Source: a bacterium
Lineage (GTDB): Bacteria; Bacteroidota; Ignavibacteria; Kapaibacteriales; UBA7675
Reading direction: 5' to 3'
Length of the DNA: 64,000 nt
Assembly (NCBI GenBank): GCA_030430495.1
Contig: JAUIKM010000012.1
Location: 1-64,000 of the forward strand
Under the pieces are notes generated by a model. It was not told the DNA's origin and did no database searches. It was given only the letters and a program-made list of their open reading frames with translations. A program made the position numbers and the translations under genes. Positions 58,616-64,000 of the stretch are shown here, in pieces. The stretch's first letter is position 1. Every line of letters starts with the position of its first letter.

Positions 58616-59791
58616 ATGGCATCTTTGTCTGTTTGTGTACTGGTCAAAAACGAAGCCGATTCGCTCCCCGGATTGCTTGAGAACGTGCGCGATCTGGCGG
58701 ATGAAATCGTGGTGCTCGACACGGGTTCCACGGACGACAGCGCACACGTGGCCAAAGCAGCCGGTGCGCGCGTGGAGTCGACAAACTGGACCGACGACTT
58801 TGGTGCGGCGCGCAACACGCTGCTGGAACACGCCACAAAAGACTGGGTTCTGATGCTGGACGCGGATGAACGCGTCGCCGCCGGATCAAAGGACAAAATC
58901 CGCAGCGCAATGAAAGGGTCGCACCTGGCCTATAGCTGCACCGTCATGAACCTGCTGCCGCAGGAGGTGGTGGTGCCGCTGTTGCCGCTGCCGTCGACGC
59001 GCCTGCTTCGACGCGATGATCGACTGCGCTACAAGGGCCGCGTGCACGAATCGATTCACGATGCTTTGCGCCGCACGACGCGCTCGCCCGAATCTTCCGA
59101 CATCGAAATTCTGCACCACGGATTTGAAAGTGCGGATCGCATGCGCCACGTGCGCAACCGCCGCCTGTTTGAATCCGAGCTCAACAACGACCCGACCGAA
59201 GCCTGGATCCGCACCCACCTGGCGCTGAACCACTACTACGCCGGCGACTACGAGCGCGCCAACGAAAATTTCCGCATTGCGCTGTCGTCGCAGACCAACG
59301 ATCTGCCGGGGACGGCCCGTTCCATGTTGCTGGCGCTGCAGGCCGACGTCCACCGTCGCGAGGGCGAGAAACTGCGGCAATCGCGTTCGCTGGCTATCAA
59401 AGCGACGCAAATGGGCGGCAACATTTTTGCCGAGTATCTGCTGGCGGTGCTGGACCAGATGGAGGATCACCCTGACGGCGCACTTAAACGCTACCGCGAA
59501 ATTGACGCCGCTTCGATTGATCGTCGTTTTTACCGTGTTAAACGCGGCGCATTATACGCCGAGATCGCCAAGGTTCTGCTTAAACAGGGCAAGATTGACG
59601 AGGCGATTGAGTACTGCGAACTGGCGCGCGAAGAACCTTCCTATGACGCCATGTTTATCGGCGGTTATTTATACGAGCAGAAGCGCAATTACTCACGCGC
59701 TCTGGAGTTTTACGAGATCGCCAAACCGCTTGCCGCCGGCACGCAGGATATAGTGCGCCGCATTGCCGCCTGCCGTCAGGCGCTGGCCTGA
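58616..59791 (+). CDS. family 2 glycosyltransferase with TPR domain
   Basis: This is a 391-residue cytoplasmic protein starting at ATG 58616. The GT2 catalytic domain (1-200) begins LSVCVLVKNEADSLPGLLEN, continues IVVLDTGSTDDSAHVAK, and has the metal-binding DWVLMLDADERV. KGRVHESIHDALRR lies in the acceptor-side region. Residues about 205-390 are TPR-like repeats (AWIRTHLALNHYYAGDYERA; KVLLKQGKIDEAIEYCELAR; NYSRALEFYEIAKPLA). GT2-TPR fusions are common in Bacteroidota relatives and Firmicutes, with unknown acceptors. It is a single gene 153 bases after valS. Confidence 0.9.
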   Translation: MASLSVCVLVKNEADSLPGLLENVRDLADEIVVLDTGSTDDSAHVAKAAGARVESTNWTDDFGAARNTLLEHATKDWVLMLDADERVAAGSKDKIRSAMKGSHLAYSCTVMNLLPQEVVVPLLPLPSTRLLRRDDRLRYKGRVHESIHDALRRTTRSPESSDIEILHHGFESADRMRHVRNRRLFESELNNDPTEAWIRTHLALNHYYAGDYERANENFRIALSSQTNDLPGTARSMLLALQADVHRREGEKLRQSRSLAIKATQMGGNIFAEYLLAVLDQMEDHPDGALKRYREIDAASIDRRFYRVKRGALYAEIAKVLLKQGKIDEAIEYCELAREEPSYDAMFIGGYLYEQKRNYSRALEFYEIAKPLAAGTQDIVRRIAACRQALA

Positions 59792-59819
59792 TGTTTAACT
59801 ATGTTCGGTGCTTGTTCCC

Positions 59820-59970
59820 GCTTTGAGTCCAGCGACTCTCTTTTGGTTTGTAGTTTAATGCTGGATTCTCACTCTCTGGTTGTTTTGTTTAACACGAACT
59901 TGCGGATCAAGAGCGCTTCGCCTTCTCACTGATGTTCGCCGGCTTGCTTTTTTCTTTTTGTTTGTCAGCG
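59820..59970 (-). repeat. inverse-orientation copy of the hairpin family
   Basis: GAGCGCTTCGCC then GCCGGCTTGCTTTTTTCTTT and TTGTTTGTCA is the reverse complement of the family right arm. A GCTTTGAG-type left arm occurs at about 59820. Confidence 0.65.
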
Positions 59971-60290
59971 CGTTGGAAGTGCCGCGAGTTAAGTACGTTA
60001 AGTGCGTCGGAGTCTTCGGTACAGGAGCGTTTTAATGTCGGCGCTCTCCCTTTCTGCCGTGTGAGAGTTTTTCAGCACTGTTGGGAACGTGCAGATTCCC
60101 CGAACGTGCGAGTTTCCGCTTGCTGCGAGCGCGTGTGTTGTCAGCGAGAATTCAGGAAAGCGCAGCGCGCCAAACACCGGTCGGCGCGCCGAGATGTGCG
60201 ACAGTTGTTGCGTTTTCAGGTTCCGATTGCTTCGTCGCCGGGATCTGCCGTGTCGTCGGAGCTATAATTCCGTGCAGCGAGCGACGCGTA

Positions 60291-60630
60291 TTTCGCCCAC
60301 GGGCTGCACCTGCCGAGTCCGTTGCCGGGAGCGCTGCCGCTCACCGCGCCATGGTCTTTTCCCGTTCAGCGTCGAAAATACGAGGTTAACGCAGGAACTG
60401 CTCGATGTCCGCCTTTCGCCCACGGGCTGCATCTGCCGAGCCCGTTGCCGGGAGCGCTGCCGCTCACCGCGCCATGGTCATTTCCCGTTCAGCGTCGAAA
60501 ATACGAGGTTAACGCAGGAACTGCTCAATGTCCGCCTTTCGCCCACGGGCTGCATCTGCCGAGCCCGTTGCCGGGAGCGCTGCCGCTCACCGCGCCATGG
60601 TCATTTCCCGTTCAGCGTCGAAAATACAAC
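60291..60630. repeat. 123-bp tandem repeat, about 2.8 copies
   Basis: Copies begin TTTCGCCCACGGGCTGC at 60291, 60414 and 60537, an exact 123-bp period. Copies differ at few positions (ACCTGCCGAGTC versus ATCTGCCGAGCC). The third stops at about AAAATAC near 60628. Confidence 0.9.
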
Positions 60631-61163
60631 GTTTAACCACGTGCTGCGCGACGTTGAGTCGAAAGCGCTGGATTTGCGGGGCCAAAAAGTGCATGTTGTT
60701 GTCGGAAACGGGCGAAGCATGCGGACGCGTTTTCGGGAAGAATTTCATCATACAGCCTTGCACCGGTCAGTGGGTTAAAGGTTGGGCAGTTCGGCGGGAG
60801 CCGGACGGCCTGACTGTACCGTTGGTGGTGGCACCACGGAACCTGGTGGTTTGGAGGCGGGGGAGGGCCCATTGATCTTCAGAGAAAACCGTTAAACCCA
60901 ATCTCACGCCCACTCACCCCACCAAAACACCCGCTCAATCTTTTTGCCTTGTTTAAGTCGTTTTTTCCGCTCCAACCATCGACAATGGCAAAAATGCAAA
61001 TGTCCTCCAAGCAGTTGAAAACAGCGCAAACGTCCGAGGAGCCCGGCTCACATTACTCCGTCTGTTCGCCGCTCCCGCCGCCACGTCAATACATCCTTCA
61101 GTCAATCGTTTACGTCGCCGACTGAACAAGCGATTGTCCCATGTTGATCTGGTGTAGCTTCCC

Positions 61164-62366
61164 ATGAATGAAGTTTTTATCGTTGAACCCCTGCGCACGC
61201 CCGTCGGTCGTTATGGCGGCTCCCTGGCTTCCGTCCGCCCCGACGACATGGCCGCTCACGTGATCAAAAATCTGGTCGAACGCACCGGCATGCCCGGCGG
61301 CGAAATCGACGACGTTATTCTGGGTTGCGCCAATCAGGCCGGTGAGGACAACCGCAATATTGCGCGAATGGCCGCTCTGCTGGCCGGTTTGCCGCAGTCC
61401 GTGCCGGGCGTGACCGTCAATCGTCTGTGTTCTTCTTCGCTGGAAGCCGTCATCCAGGCGGCGCGCGCAATTCGCGCCGGCGAAGGCGAGGTCTTTGTCG
61501 CCGGCGGCGTGGAGTCCATGTCCCGTGCACCGTACTCGATTCCTAAAAATGCCACCGGCAAGACGCTCTTCGGCAATCTCACGGCTTATGATACGGCGCT
61601 CGGCTGGCGTTATCCCAATCCCGCCATGAAGGAAATGTTCCCGCTCGAAGCCATGGGCGAAACGGCCGAAAATGTGGCCGAGCGTTGGGCTATCTCCCGC
61701 GAGGCGCAGGACGAGTTTGCCCTGGCGTCGCACCAGAAAGCCGTCGCGGCGCAGCAGGCCGGCGTGTTTAACGATGAGATCGTTCCCGTTGTAATCCCCC
61801 AGCGCAAGGGCGATCCGATTGTCGTTGACCGCGACGAGCAGCCGCGGTCCGACACTTCGCTGGAAAAACTCGCAAAACTGCGTCCGGCGTTTCGCAAGGA
61901 CGGGAGCGTGACGGCCGGCAATGCTTCCAGCCTCAACGACGGCGCCGCGGCAATGCTGGTCGTCAGCCGTCGTGCACTTGAGGAGTTTAACCTCACGCCG
62001 GTGGCGCGTTATGTTTCGTCCGGCGCTGTCGGCGTCGATCCGCGTATTATGGGCATTGGTCCTGTTACCGCTACGCAGTTGGCGCTTCAGCGCGCGGGAC
62101 TCAAGGTGGCCGATTTGCAGCGCATGGAGCTTAACGAAGCCTTTGCGGCTCAGTCGCTGGCCTGCATCAATCAGCTTGGTATCGACCCTTCACTTGTTAA
62201 CATTTACGGCGGCGCCATTGCGATCGGGCATCCCCTGGGGATGAGCGGCGGTCGTCTTGTCGGCACACTCACGCGCTCAATGCAACGCGATGGTCTGCGC
62301 TATGCGGCGGCGGCCTTGTGCATCGGAGTCGGTCAGGGGCTGGCGGCTGTTTTTGAAGGAGTGTGA
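61164..62366 (+). CDS. acetyl-CoA C-acyltransferase (thiolase, PcaF/FadA-like)
   Basis: This 400-residue thiolase cleaves 3-oxoacyl-CoA (or the reverse). Catalytic residues are visible: the nucleophilic Cys in [14 protein letters not shown] (about residue 91), His in [17 protein letters not shown] (about 356), and the C-terminal Cys in CIGVGQG (about 386). The CIGVGQG form and overall length are close to 3-oxoadipyl-CoA thiolases, but no other beta-ketoadipate or beta-oxidation genes are nearby, so substrate chain length is uncertain. It is monocistronic, followed by a good terminator. Confidence 0.95.
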   Translation: MNEVFIVEPLRTPVGRYGGSLASVRPDDMAAHVIKNLVERTGMPGGEIDDVILGCANQAGEDNRNIARMAALLAGLPQSVPGVTVNRLCSSSLEAVIQAARAIRAGEGEVFVAGGVESMSRAPYSIPKNATGKTLFGNLTAYDTALGWRYPNPAMKEMFPLEAMGETAENVAERWAISREAQDEFALASHQKAVAAQQAGVFNDEIVPVVIPQRKGDPIVVDRDEQPRSDTSLEKLAKLRPAFRKDGSVTAGNASSLNDGAAAMLVVSRRALEEFNLTPVARYVSSGAVGVDPRIMGIGPVTATQLALQRAGLKVADLQRMELNEAFAAQSLACINQLGIDPSLVNIYGGAIAIGHPLGMSGGRLVGTLTRSMQRDGLRYAAAALCIGVGQGLAAVFEGV

Positions 62367-62403
62367 AGCACTTTCGGTTAACAGAGTCTGTTTAACTATT
62401 TCT

Positions 62404-62436
62404 GGCCGGCGGAAAAACTTCCGTCGGCCTTTGTTG
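62404..62436 (+). terminator. terminator of the thiolase gene
   Basis: An 11-bp stem GGCCGGCGGAA / TTCCGTCGGCC with one G-T pair and an AAAC loop is followed by TTTGTTGTTTT. Confidence 0.85.
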
Positions 62437-62678
62437 TTTTGCGGGCTTTTTGGACAGCGTGCCGATCGATTTCTGCTGTTTAACATTTTCCGTTCATCCT
62501 GAGCAGCCTCGCTCACTTCGTTCACGGTCTGTCTGACTATTTTGTTAGTTGTGCAGCCTGAATCTCTGTTGTTGCCATGCGGTCCCTGATCCAGGAGCGC
62601 AAAATCTCGGGTACCGTCCCGTGCCGCGGAGACTCGCGGATTCCATTTCTTGACCCGCTGAATTTCAACCCGCGATTC

Positions 62679-62730
62679 GGTGACAAACAAGAGGAAAAAG
62701 CAAGCCGCGTCATCGTGGCGAAGCGCTCAG
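62679..62730 (+). repeat. copy of the dispersed hairpin family (right arm)
   Basis: CGGTGACAAACAAGAGGAAA and AAGCAAGCCGCG then GTGGCGAAGCGCTC matches the right arm of the 143-bp element closely. Confidence 0.75.
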
Positions 62731-62850
62731 GCAGTCAGATCAAATCCAGCGCTACGAGGAAATTCGCCCGGTTATACACAGAAAACCGCCCGTTCATGAC
62801 AGTATCCTGCCCGATCAAACTTTTCCGATTGACCGGCTTCATTGGCTGTT

Positions 62851-63018
62851 GCATGTTGCAGTTGTCGAAACCTCCGGAGGGTGCGACCGCGACGTATTTA
62901 TCGCCGACATGGGCGAGCCTGATCAAAAAATTCCGCAAATTTTGGGGACTGGGTGAAGTGCGCCCGAATGCTGCAAAAAAGCGAAAATTTGGACAGGTGG
63001 TGGAGGGGTGACGGACCC
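62851..63018. repeat. degenerate dispersed repeat (pair with 46033-46212)
   Basis: Similar ends (GCATGTTGCAGTTGTCGAAA at the left, GGTGGTGGAGGGGT and GGACCC at the right) flank a diverged centre. It is in the same orientation as the other copy. Confidence 0.55.
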
Positions 63019-63516
63019 TTTTTTGTGTTGGTCCAAAATCCGTCCTGACACAAAACACATGGGACTTCAAGTGTTGACATCCATCCACCGAGCCCCGGAG
63101 TTTGTCGCAAATCAACTGGCCCGGTGATTTGAAATCACCGCACAATTCCAGACATCCGCAGCCCGCCAAAATGCCTTGAATGTGGCGCGAATCAATAAGT
63201 CCGTGAAAATGCAGGCCGCCCATAACTCCTGAATTATCTGGATTGAGATAAACCGTTTTGCCACGGGAATTCTGCTGGAAGTCGGCGTCGGGCCGGCAAT
63301 CGACAGAGTAAATAAGAGCCGCAGATTCATGACAATGAGATCGCACAAGCGTCCAATTGTCGAGCTCCAGGCACCGCGATTCGCCTGCCACAGACACTGC
63401 GCCGGATACCTGTGCGGCTCCCCCGACTTGGTTTTTATGCCTGTTTCGGCAATATTCGCGACGATAGCTCGCTGCCCAAGCGGCAAAATCTACGTCAACC
63501 GTGGATACGGTAATAT

Positions 63517-64000
63517 ATGAGTGCCCCCCTTTGTTTCTCCGGATTCCGCGCCAAATGCTGCGGACTGATCCTGTTATTTCTGCTGGTTCCCCACGTCCTG
63601 TCGGCCGCCGTTGAGTTTGCTGACCCGGCGCGGAGCAAAGAGTTCCGCGGCATCATCAAAGACTATTCCAGGTCGTGGCAGCTCTACGAATCCATGGCGC
63701 CCAAGACGCTGGCGGGACTGGTGGGCGAGTACGTCCTTCTGCGCGACGACGACAGCCTGACCGTGCAAATCGATACGCTCTGGTTCCGGAATGCCGGCCA
63801 GGAAATTGTGGCCCGCTACGTCGTCGGCGGGGAAACGACGCAACGATTTGCACTCGTGAAAAATCGTGGGCGCGGGCTGAAAATCACCCTGGACGCCAAA
63901 GTAGAAGCGCCGCCGGCAGCCGCTCCGGATGTGCAAAGCGAGCCCTCCCCGGCCGCAGTCGAGTCCGTCCCGGAAAGCGATGTTGATGCGGCATTTGAGC
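63517..64000 (+). CDS. secreted protein, partial at the window edge
   Basis: An open frame starts at ATG 63517 and runs to the window end (161 residues seen). A signal peptide (CCGLILLFLLVPHVLSAA) is clear. The following segment has mixed helix and strand (EFRGIIKDYSRSWQLYESMA; LRDDDSLTVQIDTLWFRNAG) and then an Ala/Pro/Glu-rich linker (EAPPAAAPDVQSEPSPAAVE). No domain is recognised in this part. It could be an envelope protein whose main domain lies beyond the window. Confidence 0.8.
   Translation, partial: MSAPLCFSGFRAKCCGLILLFLLVPHVLSAAVEFADPARSKEFRGIIKDYSRSWQLYESMAPKTLAGLVGEYVLLRDDDSLTVQIDTLWFRNAGQEIVARYVVGGETTQRFALVKNRGRGLKITLDAKVEAPPAAAPDVQSEPSPAAVESVPESDVDAAFE

Larger units (their letters stand above)
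59792..61163. other. 1.37-kb region with hairpin repeat and 123-bp tandem repeat
   Basis: It holds an inverse-orientation hairpin-family copy (59820-59970) and a 123-bp tandem repeat (60291-60630). Open frames run across the tandem repeat in several frames, as expected for a period divisible by three, and none looks like a known protein. The promoter of the thiolase gene is probably in the right part. Confidence 0.5.
62367..63516. other. 1.15-kb gap with terminator and two repeats
   Basis: It contains the thiolase terminator, a hairpin-family copy (62679-62730) and the second copy of the repeat paired with 46033. A 220-codon minus-strand frame (62735-63397) covers the repeats and resembles no protein family, so it is not called. 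Confidence 0.5.

Noticed and set aside
60089-60778. A 229-codon frame across the 123-bp tandem repeat
   Set aside because: The period is divisible by three so several frames stay open; arginine- and cysteine-rich translation looks non-coding. Kept as a repeat only.
62735-63397. A 220-codon minus-strand frame in the right-hand gap
   Set aside because: It runs over a dispersed repeat, has no ribosome-binding site and resembles no family.

Overview
The window looks like a chromosomal segment of an uncultured-type member of the FCB superphylum (Bacteroidota / Chlorobiota-Ignavibacteria-Kapabacteria side). The basis is three large secreted proteins with type IX-like C-terminal sorting domains, a WD40-caspase of the type common in that group, and many OmpA/PD40, LysM and LolA-like envelope proteins. 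The phylum is an inference. Most genes are GC-rich, and no rRNA, tRNA or CRISPR array was recognised.

Layout. (1) 0.4-13.0 kb: an accessory-looking block lying between two direct copies, differing at only two positions, of a 143-bp hairpin element (428-570 and 12896-13038). It holds a helical-repeat protein on the minus strand. On the plus strand lie two unknown small proteins with a guanidine-modifying (deiminase-like) enzyme, then a WD40-caspase, a second caspase and a 3-TM membrane protein. Part of this block is visibly more AT-rich than the flanks. (2) 13.1-27.5 kb: a duplicated secreted protein, an HxlR regulator and a 3174-residue FG-GAP/Ig/beta-propeller surface protein. (3) 28.5-34.9 kb: an Rrf2 regulator followed by an MMPL/RND exporter, a LolA-like protein, a DUF1302-like barrel and an NHL propeller. 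Matching inverted repeats precede both the regulator and the exporter. (4) 35.2-43.0 kb: a DUF3160 protein, a small secreted protein, an IS3-like remnant and an OmpA/PD40 protein. (5) 43.2-46.7 kb: an O-antigen ligase-like protein, a glycosyltransferase and a mini LMW phosphatase. (6) 46.9-53.8 kb, minus strand: a housekeeping run phoH - cdaA - pcm - miaA - dacB, with a LysM coiled-coil protein and a small lipoprotein upstream. (7) 54.2-62.4 kb: a degenerate NtrC-like regulator, valS, a GT2-TPR protein and a thiolase. A secreted protein runs off the right end.

Structure beyond the genes. Intergenic gaps carry a dispersed hairpin repeat family (at least eight sites), two other repeat pairs, and 11-bp, 35-bp and 123-bp tandem repeats. 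The 7-mer GTTTAAC/GTTAAAC occurs about ten times more often than base composition predicts (roughly 57 by eye). The best candidate for an undescribed system is the repeat-bounded block with two caspases, a small membrane protein and a divergent deiminase cassette. The best regulatory finding is the Rrf2 operator set.
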